A DNA stretch of 64,000 nt from Vitis vinifera (lineage: Eukaryota; Streptophyta; Magnoliopsida; Vitales; Vitaceae): the NCBI RefSeq assembly GCF_030704535.1, contig NC_081818.1, forward strand, positions 26,575,001-26,639,000, written 5' to 3'. This document shows, one piece after another, positions 1 through 12,700 of the stretch; the first letter of the stretch is position 1; every line of letters starts with the position of its first letter. The notes under the pieces were generated by a model. It was not told the origin of the DNA and ran no database searches. It worked only from the letters and a program-made list of their open reading frames with translations. A program made the translations under genes and the position numbers.

Positions 1-28
1 AAAATGAAACCTTAAATGGCCCCGTTTT

Positions 29-41
29 AGGCCCAGGCCCA
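29..41. promoter_or_regulatory. Paired site II motifs upstream of the DUF971 gene
   Basis: Two adjacent GGCCCA hexamers (the reverse complement of TGGGCC) lie about 110-120 bases upstream of the chosen ATG at 149. Site II elements are bound by TCP factors and are common in promoters of nuclear genes for mitochondrial and ribosomal proteins. This agrees with the transit-peptide-like N-terminus of the gene that follows. The function is inferred from sequence only. Confidence 0.4.
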
Positions 42-148
42 CCCGATACACTCAGGTCCGTTAGGTTAGTAGACAAGAGTGGGGGAGTGACCGAGTTACT
101 GGTTTGGCGCGTCATCCGAGTCGACGAGTCACGAATCGAAGAGAAGCT

Positions 149-3100
149 ATGTTGGCGAGGCTGAGAGGGGTTCGTAGCATTCACACCACCCCTCGCCTGA
201 CTAAATTCTCTCTTCACCCTCCTAAAACTGTAAGCTTTATGCTTCTCTCTTTTTTATTTCTGGGGTTTTCTTTTTGTCCCTGTTTGGTTTCTGAGAAAAC
301 TGAAGAAAAAGGGCAAGGTAAATTATTGACATGTTATTGTTAGATATTGTGTTTTTATGTTGTTTTCGTTCCCAAAACGATTGAAGGTTTACCTTGACTA
401 TGCCATGTGTTAGCCTCAGTTGAGTGATGGAATTATGAATTTCGAATTTTTTATTTATTTCTTCTCCTTTCTTGCGTTTTTCTTAAATGGATGGTCATGC
501 CCAGATGAATCCTTGAGCACCCATTTCGTGGAAAATGAAAATCTATAAATTAATTAATTTTTTTAACTCACATTAAACAATTAGCATTGTTGGTATAACA
601 TTCTCGCTTCCGGAGAAATGAAAATTTGCTTTTGCTTTTGCTCTCCGTAGCAATAGAATTTTTCCCAAAATTGTAACCAAGTGGTATCTCAACTACCAGA
701 AACATACTGAACTTGTTTCCAATCTTTTGCAATCGGTTCCCATGGATATTCACTACAAATAGACGTACGATCATCCTTATTTCTAACCCAATTGACATCA
801 GAAAAGGTACAAAGAAGCAATGGAAACTTCTTTCTAAGGAAAACTCCATCATTGATGGTATCTTTCAGGTAGTGGAGAAGATGCTTAGTGACTTCCCAAT
901 CAGTTTCAATTGCTTTGTGCATAAATTGAGACAATTTATTGACAGTAAAAGCAATGTTTAGCTTGCTCAATGAGAGGTATTGGAGACTACTGTCCACCTT
1001 TTGGTATTCAGAGGCATTAGAAAAATTGGAGCCATTAGTAATCGATAGGGAGGCACTAGTTGATAGTGGAGTCTGAACATTCTTAGCCCCAGGCATGCCT
1101 ATGTGAGAAAAAAAAAATATCATGAATATATTTATGTTGAGACAAAAACATACCAGTGGTTTTGGGAATTACCTACAACCAAGAAATAGTTGACCAAGAT
1201 CTTTGATAGAGAATTGTGCAGATAGTTTTCTGACAAAGTCATCTATCACCGGATTATTATTCCCAATAAACATTAGGTCATCTACGTAGGGAAGCAAGTA
1301 GAGAACCACAACACCTTGAGAATAAATAAAAACTAACGTATCCAATTGTGAATTGATGAAGTCAATGGAAAGTGGGAATGTCTTTTAACTTAGTGTACCA
1401 AGCATGATAGTCTTGTTTAAGACTGTAGAGAGCTTTCCGAAGTTGACACACATGAGAGGGGCAAGTTTGATAGGTGAAATAAAGGGGCTAGGACACATAT
1501 ACCTAATCTGGAAAATGCTCATGAAGAAAGGCATTGTTGGTGTCTAGTTATCACCAAGACCAACCATAGGAGAGAGTAAGGTAGAGAAGTACATGAACAG
1601 TTTTCAGTTTGACAAAGAGATTGAAAGTATCACTACAACCAATGCTAGGCTGTTGATGGAAACATTTACCAATGAACTGTGCTTTATATCAGGCTACCGA
1701 ACCATCAAGGTTACACTTCACTCAAAATACTCATTTGCACCCAACTAATTTTGGGTAGAGCATGGTGGAACCAAGTCCCAAGTGGCATTTTGAAGGAGAG
1801 TATCAAACTCTTCAAACATGGCAACTCTCCATTCTGAAGCTTGAAGAGCTTCAGAAACACATGTAGGCTCAAATAACTTAGGAATGTCATGCTTCGCTGC
1901 TAAACAAAAGTGTTTTTTAGGCTTAAAGATATTGTTTTGTGATCTCATCATCATTCAATGAGGTTGAGAAAGTGGTGCTGCTTGTGTTTCATAAGAAGTC
2001 TCACTAGCCTCTCATTTTAAGTGATGGAAGAATGCTTGTGGGCAGCATCATGTGATAAGGAAGGATTGGTATGAGTCTCAAAAGGAAATTTTCCTTATGG
2101 TGATGACATAACAGGTTGATCAAAGGGAGAGGATGCATCTGGATGTGATTGATCACTAAAGGAGGAAGGCTGTGAGGGGGGATTTAATTGGAGAAATCAA
2201 ACGAAAATCTGAGCTCGAATGAAAGTTGAGATGGTCAAACTAGACTAGTTTTCTATCCTTTCTAGGATCTGTTGACAGTTCTATTTATTGACCTCTTCGA
2301 TTTGCTTTAGGTAGCTTCCTTTAGCTCACAGACTATTTTATGCTCTGTATTACTTCTTCTTATCCTTCATTACTTCCTCTTCTCTTTCTGTATAAGAATG
2401 CAACATGTTAGTTGGGTCAGACTGAAGGCCAACCCAAGTCCAACCCTAGGTGCTAAACAGTTCTCCTGCAGCCTGATGTTGATGCATACGATCCTGAAGC
2501 CTGTAATGGATCATTGAACTATCCCAAGCCAGCTTTATGACAGATGGCTGCAACAGGAACAGAACAAATTGTGACCCCTAGTGAATCACAAATCATGAGT
2601 CACGCCTGCAATATCACACTTTGGTTCACATATTGCTTGCTAGTTGGATAGCTAATTGCAATAATGAAAAGGTTAGGAAATGTTAATCGATTATGCTCAA
2701 TTAATCCAAGCATTATGATAGGTTGAGCAAAGACTTTTTGATCTAAAGGGTGGAGAAATAAAACATGTAAACAGGTAGGACTAATGATGAGTTTGTGGTA
2801 AACAGAGAGTTATTTTTAGACTGTGTTATGTTTTTATTATTATTGATAGGCTTAGAGTGTGTTATGGTTATGGGATTCTAATTAGTGAGAACAACCTACA
2901 ACAGAAGTGCTTGTTGTAAGGTTAGCTTTACAAGCTAGTAAAAAAACCAGGTAATCTTTTGACAAGTAATAAAATAATTTCCTATCATTCCATTGAACCT
3001 AAAGTTAAAAGGAGATATATTGACAAAATTGTCCGAAGGTTGTTAGATCCATGAACTTGATTTTTTTTTCCCCTTGTTTAGTGATAAAAAATTTCCAGCA

Positions 3101-4378
3101 AAATTGTTTGAAGGTTGTTAGATCCATAAACTTGGTTTTTTCCCCCTTGTTTGGTGATAAAAATTTTCCATCTTCACTGGTGTTCCTCAACTTGAATTTT
3201 AACCTTGCAGCGTTTCTTTTTTGTGGGAAATTTGATTTTGATCATTTTTGACGAATTTGTGAACAATAATCTTGCAGAAACTTCAACTGTTAAGGATTTT
3301 TGTTTTTCCCCAAATTTTGTTGCAATGTCTGTATTGACTGTTGGTTAGCCGCCCGTTTTGCTTTTGTGAATCATGTTACTTCTAACCTCTTATCAATTAT
3401 CACCTTCTGACTTAAATTTGACTTCCAAATGACCATTTACTTCAGGTGGAGGTGAAATTTGACAATGGCAGTGCATTTAATTTGTCGGCTGAATTTCTTA
3501 GAATACACAGCCCAGCTGCTGATAGCAAAGTTAGGTCCATTGGCGGTGAGAAGGTAATTGGAAAAAAATTTCATCTTTACTGTAGTAGTAGTAGTAGTAG
3601 TAGTAGTAGCTGTTGTTGTTGTTGTTATTGTTGGTTTATATATATATATATATTTTATGTTGTCAAGAAAAATATCTTTTAAATCATGAACTGTTTTCTT
3701 TTTTCCTTTAGTCCATGGAATAGTTGGAATCATTTAACATAGAGCAACTTTTGCACTTGTTGACCTCCTATCTTTGCATCTAGGATCTAACTAATGAAAA
3801 TTACCTTCTGTATGATTGACATTTGATATTGGAAGTTGGGGAGAATTTTATTTACCTGGATTGATTTAAGTGCTGTATCTGTTTGAAATCTTTGTGCATT
3901 GGTTTTCCTTCAAAACTAACAGAAATTTGGCATCACTTGGATAATTTTCAAAGGAACAAGTAGATGATTTTCATGGTTGATTGTTTTACCCGTAATTGTT
4001 TCCCTGATTCAATATTTGACATGCCTGATCTAGGTGATCTTTGGGCGGCGTCATGTTGGAATCATGTCTGCAGAACCCGTAGGGAACTACGGGGTAAGGT
4101 ACTCTAGTCTCAGAAGTAACTTTTGGATGTTGCATGTTCTGTTGGGTCATTTAAGTTTTTTACTCAAACCAAAAAACAAATATTTTCTTATTGAAACTGT
4201 ATTATTGTTTCATTTTGGTGGTTGGACCAGGATTCTTTTTGATGACTTGCATAAAACTGGGATATACACATGGGATTATTTCTACCATCTTGGTAGCAAC
4301 AAGTTTACACTCATGAGAAATTATATCAAAACCCTAAAGAAGCATGGGCTCAATCGGGATCCACCCAGAAGAAAATGA
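149..4378 (+). CDS. DUF971 (GBBH-like N-terminal domain) protein, probably mitochondrial
   Basis: Four exons: 149-229, 3446-3553, 4034-4098 and 4231-4378, giving 133 residues. Residues 1-27 form a basic, hydroxylated stretch without acidic residues, typical of a mitochondrial transit peptide. The rest (about 28-125) is one DUF971 domain, also called the gamma-butyrobetaine-hydroxylase-like N-terminal domain. Recognisable marks are the opening VEVKFDNGS, the central EPVGNYGVRILFDDLHKTGI and the aromatic TWDYFYHLG. No catalytic 2-oxoglutarate oxygenase domain follows, so this is a stand-alone small-domain protein; members of this family have been linked to metal or Fe-S handling, but its role here is unknown. 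The codon for Arg is split across the last intron (AG|G). That 132-base intron is free of stops and in frame. The first intron is 3.2 kb and holds a Copia fossil. ATG 149 was chosen because it opens the transit peptide; upstream in-frame sequence has no better start. Confidence 0.85.
560..2230 (-). mobile_element. Ty1/Copia retrotransposon fossil (pol part)
   Basis: Antisense to the host gene, inside its first intron. The minus strand from about 1955 down to 1745 resembles the start of a Copia reverse transcriptase (the W-x-x-A-M-x-E-E-F-D type opening). From about 1123 down to 600 it resembles the end of the reverse transcriptase and the RNase H region (a SDADWAGN-D-R-x-S-T-like stretch). 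No LTRs were found. The copy is clearly broken, with many interruptions, and looks old. Confidence 0.7.
3021..3171. repeat. Two-copy tandem repeat of about 75 bp
   Basis: Positions 3021-3098 and 3099-3171 are diverged direct copies. Each contains GAAGGTTGTTAGATCCAT followed by a T-rich tract, CCCCTTGTTT and a GTGATAAAAA stretch. The repeat lies in intron 1 of the DUF971 gene, shortly before exon 2. No function is evident. Confidence 0.75.
3583..3654. repeat. Compound microsatellite (TAG)n-(TTG)n-(TA)n
   Basis: A run of GTA/TAG trinucleotides passes into GTT trinucleotides and then a TA tract, in intron 2 of the DUF971 gene just after the exon 2 donor. Probably length-variable between individuals. 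Confidence 0.9.
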
Positions 4379-5457
4379 TGGTGAATTTTGTTGGAGTTCA
4401 ACCCAGGCAGTTGTTTCAATGATGCCTAGCCCATGTGATGTAGACAAAGTAACCCACCTTGGGTTGAAAGCATAGTGGAATTTCATTCTTTCCTTGAATA
4501 TCATGTTTGAGCCGATAATGTTACCATGCAGTGTTTTGGGCAGATGTTGTGATGGAGCATCACCATGGTTTTAATTATCTGAATTTAACTTCATTGAACC
4601 CATGTGAGTGTAAGCAATTCAATTCTGTACCTGCCATCTATGTCACTGTGCCCTTGCTTCTTCAAGATTGGCTGATTTTTGGTTTACCAATGTATTCTTC
4701 CTTCTTTCTTATTTCTTTTTATTGCCATGTATAAGAGACAATCAAGGACATGAAATAACAATTGAATCTTGTTTGGAGATCTGTTTTGACCTGCTGCAGG
4801 TTTGTATCCATTTGCATCTTGGTTCTAGTTCCAGAGAAAAATACTTCAGTAGAGAAATCTGTACATCAAACGCTAACAACATTGAGCTAATTATTGGCAG
4901 CCCGATGAGCATGGAGAAATGACATGCTATAGTTTCCATTTAACGCTTAGAACGGTATCATTTTTATGTCATCTTTCAACCTACAGTCAAGAGATCCATT
5001 TTACTGAAATCCATGTTCATCCAGCAAAGATAAGGGGAGAAAAGTTCTTACACCCATGGGTAGCATAGGAAAAGAATATTAACAGCTTACTTATAGTATA
5101 ACTGGTATAACGCAGATTGATGTCAAGATAATGGGTTGAAGATAACAAGCTGGTTATAATGGTGGAGAAACATATCTGAGATGATGTTGTAAACATTTGG
5201 GAAGATTGATGAGAACAAATATTATTAACTGTTATTGAATTGAGAATAAAGATTCTCGTCAAGTAAATCAGATTTTCTGATAATTCGTTTGTAATTCTTG
5301 TTTTTTTTCATTTTTACATTGGAATTCTCTTCAAATGCCTGATATACAGAAAACAAGGTGGCCATGGCAGACTTGATTTCAATGGTTACTGAAGCACTCT
5401 CTCCAAAGGAAAAAGGAGACTGGATATAGAAGTGGAAGAAATGAAAATCCACACCAA
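4379..5457. other. Convergent 3' flanks, no gene seen
   Basis: About 1.1 kb between the stop of the DUF971 gene (+) and the stop of the zinc-finger gene (-). It should hold both 3' UTRs and polyadenylation signals. Short open frames here have no coding character. Confidence 0.6.
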
Positions 5458-8400
5458 CTAAGTTGGTTTTTTCTTCCGTCCACTTTCAGAGATGCGCCGA
5501 AAATTTTGGGCACCCCTTCTCAATCCCCTGCAACAAAACAACTAAACATTAAGAAGCCACTAGAAGACGCATGAAAATGGGGCAAACAAAGATGAGAATA
5601 GGTTACCTCTGGTACAAATAAACAAAGAAGTAGAAAAGTGGCAGCAACATCAGAGTCAATATGGAAATACAGAGGTAGAAAACACTTGTCCGCTTCTGTG
5701 CATATGAAAATAATCAACCAAGAGAATGATCAAACAATCCAGTTCCTATAGAACCTTAGTCAAAGGATGTAAAACATAAGAAATTGAGGTCCATGGAATG
5801 CTAAAATAAAATAAGCTTCTCCGCTTTAGCCATTAAAAACATATGTCAAGCTAACTGCAACCTGATGGCAAGGGGCATGTCCAATCAACATCTACATTAC
5901 TGTATGAATCAATTTGAATGGTTCCAATTGTCTGGTCTGCACACGAGTTATTTACATGATGGTTCCCAATATCTTTGTCTTTATTAACCATGAGGAAATG
6001 TCACCATAGAAAAAGTGCAAACCCAAGACAGGAATTGGAAACAGCTTGTCCACCTAACTGTACATTTGAGTAAACAGAAAACAACTCAAGTAAAGCTGCG
6101 CACTTACCTTGCGCCCTCTTGAGAAGGGCTTCCGGCCTCCAGTGCAAGTGTGGGCATCACAGAATTGGCGCAAGAAGAATTCTATAAATCAACAGTGTCA
6201 AAATGCAAAATTGTAAGCCAATAAAAATAATAAAATTATGCTGCTGAGTGACTAAAAAGATATATATAAAAGACTACCATGAAGACGACTTGCTGAAGGA
6301 CCTCCACTGACTGGAAAACAACCATCAGCAAGACTCTGCCCAGAAATAGCAATTATGGATTAAAGAGCAGTGGATTTGATCATGCAAAAGACATTATTGA
6401 AAAACAACCTCACACAGATGGTGATTCCTTGCAGCAGCTGCAGGATTGCATTTAGTCTTCTGTAACTTAGAATCCATCACATGGTCACAATGCAATGCCC
6501 CACATACGTCTGCCAAGCACTTGTTTTGACTCTGCATTGAACAAAAGTTTCGACGCTTAAATTATTTTCAAGTTCGAAGGAAAGGCCATGGGTCAAATAC
6601 CTGAAATGATTAGATTCTCAAACAGAAAGATAAAGTTGGTCCTTAGTGTAGAAACTATAAAAAAAAGGATAGATATAAGCTCAAGTATGCATGCTAAAAG
6701 ACATCAATCGATTGGATGGTTGAGAACCAGGGAGAGTTGACAATAATTTCAGAACCAGAATGTGACACTTTGTGACAGGAAAATCCAGTGAAGGTTCAAA
6801 CAATTCTAACACAGGAAATTAGGATCACCTGCAGAACTTACAAAGAACATTTGATCTAAAAATTTGACCCACATATGTTTTTTTTTTAAGTTACTTGGAG
6901 CCAGACCTGGAACCTCTTCATTCCCACCACAACCCTTTTGCCAGCAGAGCCTGGACTCAGGCCAAATTTTGATCCACAAACTTGAAAATCATGTTCTCCA
7001 AATTTTTGTGAAAGTGGAGTGGCACAGTGAAATACATGCAGGTTTGTTTGGATCATAAAATATATCTTAATATTTCAAGTTTCCTTTTCTGCGTCAATCA
7101 TCTAAACTACGAGTCTTGCAGATGGGGAATGTAAGAATCAAAATAGCTGACTATGTCCTTCATATACCAGGCAACTTCAGGGCTTAACAGAAGCAACGGA
7201 GCATATTTTTATTGGTATCATTTCACACATTGACATGAAGAACAATTATTCTTTTTTCTCCAAACTTCTTACAACATAATCTTGAGTACATGTTAATGTA
7301 TTTTCTTAGCAGTTTACTGAATAAAACAATAATAATGTCAACAAAAAACAAAACAATTTAAACCAACTAAAAGATCTATCCCCTGGATTTTGGTGGATGC
7401 ATTGTTTTCAGATTTAATTAATATGCTTTCTTGAATTTTCATCACAGGATAAATTTGGTTAATTATGCTAGAGTTTCATGCTTAAAGAGACTCCGTATAG
7501 ATTTTTTTTTTTCCCAGGACCAATAGGGATTGATTTTGCAAAGGTTTTCTGGGCAATCTCAATTGATAAAAAAACCTTCTTACTTATGATGTAAAAAGGA
7601 AAAAACAATCTTTAAAATGACTTAAACTCCTTTGTCAGATGTAACATGAATTGTTCTTGGAATGCAGGAATAACCAATAAAAGAAGAGAGGAGCATTCCT
7701 AATTTGCCCAAGTTCTAAAAGATACTTTCTTATATCATCCTATGCTATACAACTGAATTCAACTCAATAAAGCCTTTATCTCAAATGTTCCTAGATTGCA
7801 AGGATAGTTAAACATGAGCAAAAAGACAAGGAGGATAAAACAGGGTGTAGATATTTTGATATACATCATCAATATTAAGTTGTATCTAGAAACATAAAAC
7901 AACAATAAAGACAAAGATTTGTTTAATCAGGCATCTGAAGTCTTTGACATGCAGGAAGAGAGTTTAACTGGCACTATATTTCTTTTCAAAATACCAAGTG
8001 CCCTCATCATATGACCATTTCAACATAATGTCCCGTCAACTTCTACCAACAATATCAATTACCCATAAAGAACACTAAGAATGGGTTAAAGCCTTAGTGG
8101 AGAAAGGAGGTTACATGAGAATGTTGATTTCCAGATCATACGCAGGTATAGAACTACACACAAGTTATCAGAGCAGGATAAGTAGTTTCCATAACATGTC
8201 CTGCAAGCTCAGATTGAACCCCATTTCTGAAACTAGAAAGAACCATGGTCCTAAATGCAAGGAAAAGAAATGTCACACCAGACCCACTACATACCACATT
8301 AAGCAAATTGTAGTGTCTATTGTCAAAATGCTTATCAAGATAGTTCTCCGCATAGAAGGATTTTTTGCAGTACCCACATCTCCATTCATTTATATCCACA

Positions 8401-9254
8401 TGGATTTTATGCTGCTCCTGATCCCTGTACAGGTCATTTTCATGATGAAGCCTACAGCTACTTGAGATCTGATAGCCCTCTTTCTCCACAAAGGGCATCA
8501 AATACTGCGCAAAATATCACCAGATTATGTACCAAGCAGTGAGGCACACCAAATATTTCAGGGGGCAGTGACCAAAAACAGATGATAGTTTCATCCACCA
8601 ATACCTCCTCAATAATTTTCCATGCTGCCCTACTCCTTTCTCTCGAGCAATGCACTTCATGAACGCCATCCTGATCTTGCTTAACATTTCTAAGCATCAA
8701 AATTCAAATAGTACATATGAGCATTTCTTAGAGGAAAAAAGAACAATGTAAAACGGATCAAGACACAATTCAATTCAATTAGGCTGCTCTTATCATTGAA
8801 ACTCCACACAGTTTAACACATAACTAGAGTCCTAAACCATAAGAGTGTAAACCTCATTACCTCGAATTCGTCGATTCTTGAAAACCCTAGACCAAAAAAA
8901 AGAACAAAAAGTGTTACATCGTTCCAACACATTCGAAACCAAATTTCAAATTTTTGATATGCTATTTCCAGTAACGCTAAAACATGACGTGATAACTTGA
9001 CCAACAGGCATTTGGGTATCAAATTGCACTAGGGTTCCTTATACGATTCTCAACTCTCAGTTTACAGAACTCAATAAGCACTGTTCCGTAGACGCTTTAA
9101 ATTTGAGCGTAGGCTGCAAAAGAAAGTAGGGTTTTGGCAAGAGAAGCACCTGATTAGTGTGAAGAGGAGGGGAAATTGAAGAGGTTGTGGGTCTGAGTTG
9201 CAGACAAACCCATAGCCAGAGGACCATAGAAAAGAGAGACGCCGATCTGCCCAT
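5458..9254 (-). CDS. Secretory-pathway C2H2 zinc-finger membrane protein
   Basis: Nine exons on the minus strand: 9254-9150, 8886-8861, 8689-8605, 8504-8295, 6531-6409, 6335-6278, 6181-6108, 5695-5607 and 5527-5458. They join in frame to 279 residues. Residues 1-26 or so are a signal peptide (MGRSASLFSMVLWLWVCL). A classical C2H2 finger is at Cys115, Cys118, His131 and His136 (C-x2-C-x12-H-x4-H). Cys-rich segments follow (CLADVCGALHCDH; FCDAHTC). A hydrophobic membrane span at about 232-253 precedes a basic tail. The finger should therefore face the lumen, so DNA binding is unlikely. The family is conserved in plants but its function is not known to me. Exon 2 is a 26-nt micro-exon with a strong pyrimidine tract before it (the least certain part). 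The start at 9254 was preferred over a longer upstream frame because it opens the signal peptide. Confidence 0.82.
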
Positions 9255-11099
9255 GATGCCCACACAAAACGTTTCGGCGTTTCGGGCGTTTTCTAGGGGT
9301 TTGTACTTTGATTTGTGAAACCCAATAAACAATCGCCACGTAAGACCGTGTGGGGTCATTGTGCGTCCAAACCCAAGGTCTCGTTTTAAAAAAGTACTTA
9401 TGCTATCACCTCTTTTTACCACACTATTTGACGTAGATAAATTTTTACATTTAATATGTATTATATTCATATGCTATTTCCATATAAGCATGTGATTAGT
9501 ACTTAGGAAAAAGTCATGGAATATATGTAACATCATCGTGGGAAGCACCATGAGTAGGTTGGAGTAGGGTATGTAGAATTTGATACGATCCATTATAACT
9601 TTTTTGGAGATTTAGATTGAATATAATCGTGTTTAGATTAAATTCATATAACACAAATTTGACCTAAATGTACCTTATTGAATAATCATATTGATTAATT
9701 TTATTATAATTATAATTTATTTAATCTAAATTTGACAGGGCAGCTCTTGTTTAGCCAAATTCGTTTGGGCAAAAAAGGTTGGTTTTGTTGCTTTCTTTGA
9801 TTGCCTTTGGAAAGGCGTGATCATATATAAGGAAGTAGTGGGTCATGTCTTATTTTCTTAAGGAATTGATAGAGTAACAAGATGTTATTGTGGAAAAAGA
9901 TCAAATTATAATATTTAATTGAAATAAATAGGTTAATTGAGTCATAAATATCTCAATCTCCTAAAATTTTATTATAACCATAACTTATTTGGCCTAAATT
10001 TGATGCATTTAATATTTGATTTAAATAAATTAGTCAATTAAGCAATAAACATCCCAACTTAGGAGGTTAATCATATTTATTTTAACAATATTTAATTTGA
10101 CTTGATTATTAAATGAGTTACATAATATGGTATTCATTTAATGATTAGACCGTGTTTGGATTTATATTTTTAATTTGATTATTATTTTTATCTTGTGTTG
10201 AATTGATATGTTTAGTTCAATATATAAGTTTTTATCAAGAAAATGGTATTTTAAAATAACGACAAAAAGACAATTTTAAGTTTTTATTTGAGTGAATCCC
10301 ACATATATTTTAAGGTGGAACCATGTAGGAATGTGTTCATATCCACAAGTTGATGAATGCAACATATTTATATGTTAAAAATTAGTTATGGGTGTGCACC
10401 ATTCAAAGCGTCCAAGCTTTCCATAAATATTATTTGTGAAGTTTTATTTGTTTTATTTATTTATTTATTTACACATTTATTAGTCCATATATTTTTAATA
10501 ATTTGCACAACAATTTTACATTATATGAACACGATCAATTAACACAAATTGTCATCCTTAGGTTAAACCGGTCAAATATGTTACATTGTGTTTGTCAATT
10601 ATATCATGTCATGTTTGTCAACTTTGTCATGTCATATTCATTAACTTGGCCATTTCATATTTGCTAACATGTTTGATGATGTTGAAGCTCTAGAAGGCTT
10701 AATGTTTCATTCGAATCTTAGCAAATGGACACTACACATTACACGTAAATAAAGATTGTAGTTGAAATGTATGTACAATAGAATAATCGAGTGTTCTTGT
10801 GAGACAAACTAAAGGGAAAACTTATTCGTGTTTTTTTTACTCCTTTATTAGGATGAGAACCAAAGAAAAGCGATTCACATTTGCTTAAATGAGTGTTTTT
10901 GTATGCTATAATTTTGATTGTTTGAAGAATTTTTTGGTCCCTAAAATTATCTTGTTTATGAAAATTTTGTTTTATTAAAACATATTATTTAAAAAAGAAA
11001 AGAAAAGAAGAAGTTCAATGTAATTAGGAGTTACAATGAAATGAGTAATTTTGTGCAGTTTATAATCCTCATTTTTTAATTTTAAGTGTGAGCTACAAG
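9255..11099. other. AT-rich intergenic DNA
   Basis: Holds the promoter of the zinc-finger gene at its left edge and then low-complexity AT-rich sequence. Positions about 10620-10965 are a degraded repeat that recurs at 18360-18640 (listed separately). No RNA gene or convincing coding region was seen. Confidence 0.6.
10620..10965 (+). repeat. Dispersed repeat, left copy
   Basis: Shares phrases with 18360-18640 in the same order and orientation, such as GCAAATGGAYACTACACATTAC, TTAGGATGAGAACCAAAGAA and a TGAAG-ATTTTTTGGT block. This copy contains an extra stretch before the last block. The element class is unknown. The pair brackets the palindrome array and the orphan LTR. Confidence 0.7.
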
Positions 11100-11321
11100 T
11101 GTGAACTGTTCAGCTGAAGCAACGTGGTTCAGCCATTTTGGAACACTTAGACAGTCAGCTGAACCAACAACCCCATTTTAGTCATTGCAGCCCAGGGGAT
11201 TAGCAACCCAGACCCCTAGCTTCCACGGACTTTTCTCAATAGTGCAGTAATTTAAAAAAGTTATTCTTAAATTACTGTAATGGAAGAAGTTATTACAAAT
11301 ATAGGGTAGTTTTTGCCACAT

Positions 11322-11394
11322 AGGAGAGAGGAGAGAGGAGAGAGGAGAGAGGGTGAGAGAGAGGAGAGAGGAGATAGGAGAGAGGAGAGAGGGT
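11322..11394 (+). repeat. Purine minisatellite (GGAGAGA)n
   Basis: About ten GGAGAGA units with occasional GGGTGA interruptions, a strand-asymmetric pure purine run. It sits directly at the left border of the palindrome array and could form triplex-like or other non-B structure. Confidence 0.9.
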
Positions 11395-11417
11395 GAACGG
11401 TAAAATTTTTTAAAAAA

Positions 11418-11849
11418 GCAAACTCGTCTCTTCAAGAGACGAGTTCCCATTAAAAAAATATATATGTATTTTTAAAAAATTCATAAAATAAAAAAAATAA
11501 AATAAAATTTGGAACTAAAGGGAACTCGTTTGAAGAGACAAGTTCCCATGTAAAAAAAAAATATTTTTTAAAATATATATTAAAAAAAAAAAAAACAATT
11601 CCTCAAAATTCCTAAAGGGAACTCGTCTCTTATAAAAAAAAAAAAAATTTTCAAGAGACGAGTTCCCTTTACGAAAAAAAATATTTTTTTTAAAAAAATA
11701 TATTTTTTATTTTAAAAAATCCCATGGAAAAAAAAATATTTTTTTAAATATATATTAAAAAAAAAATTCCTCAAAATTCCTCAAAATTCCTAAAGGGAAC
11801 TTGTCTCTTCAAGAGACGAGTTCTCATGTAAAAAAAAAATATATTTTTT

Positions 11850-11900
<51 letters not shown>

Positions 11901-12700
11901 TCAAGAGACGAGTTCAAAAAAAATATTTTTTATTTTAAAAAATCCCAAATTAAAAAAAAAAAAAAAAACACAATTCCAAAGGGAACTCGTCTCTTGAAGA
12001 GACGAGTTCCCATGTAAAAAAAAAAAAAAACAATTCTTCAAAATTCCCAAAAGACGAGTTCCCATGTAAAAAAAAATATATATTTTTTTAAATATATATA
12101 TATATATATATATAAAATTTCAAGAGACGAGTTCAAAAAAAATATTTTTTTTAAAAAATATATTAAAAAAAAAAAAAACAATTCCTCAAAATTCCTAAAG
12201 GGAACTCGTCTCTTGAAGAGACGAGTTCCCATGTAAAAAAATATATATATATATAAAAAAAAAAAATTTCAAGAGAATGGTTCAAAAAAAATATTTTTTT
12301 TAAAAAATATATTTTTTATTTTAAAAAACCCCAAATTAAAAAAAAAAAAAAAAAAAAAACACAATTCCAAAGGGAACTCGTCTCTTGAAGAGACGAGTTA
12401 CCCTTAGGAAATTTTTTTTTTTTTAAATATATATATATATATATATATATATTTTAAAAATATTTTTTTTACATGGGAACTCGTCTCTTCAAGAGACGAG
12501 TTCCCTTTGGAATTGTGTGTTTTTTTTTTTTTTTTTTTTTTTAATTTGGGATTTTTTAAAATAAAAAATATATTTTTTAAAAAAAATATTTTTTTTACAT
12601 GGGAACTCGTCTCTAAGAGACGAGTTCCCTTTAGGAATTTTGAGGAATTGTTTTTTTTTTTTTTTTAATATATATATTTAAAAAATATATATATATATTT
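11418..12700. repeat. Array of 31-nt perfect palindromes in AT-rich modules
   Basis: The core is a palindrome with arm GGGAACTCGTCTCTT around one central base. Full or near-full copies lie near 11421, 11520, 11795, 11981, 12200, 12372, 12475 and 12601. Another copy, at 11618-11668, is split by an A-run. Half copies lie near 11900, 12051, 12119 and 12270. Between them are poly-A/T tracts and TA runs. The flanks repeat as two modules, one with CAATTCCAAA and one with AATTCCTAAA before the palindrome and CATGTAAAAA after it. The right part (12475-12700) is in reverse orientation to the left part (about 12160-12404), so the array as a whole also folds back. No coding capacity. I do not recognise the family. 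Confidence 0.85.
12284..12600. repeat. Large inverted repeat within the palindrome array
   Basis: The left arm, about 12284-12404, and the right arm, about 12475-12600, are near-identical reverse complements of roughly 120 bases, separated by about 70 bases of AT-rich spacer. If transcribed, the unit would make a long hairpin RNA. Confidence 0.75.

Noticed and set aside
9057-9470. Longer first frame for the zinc-finger gene
   Set aside because: The extra N-terminus is not signal-like; the internal Met at 9254 opens a clear signal peptide and the frame beyond 9150 is intron.
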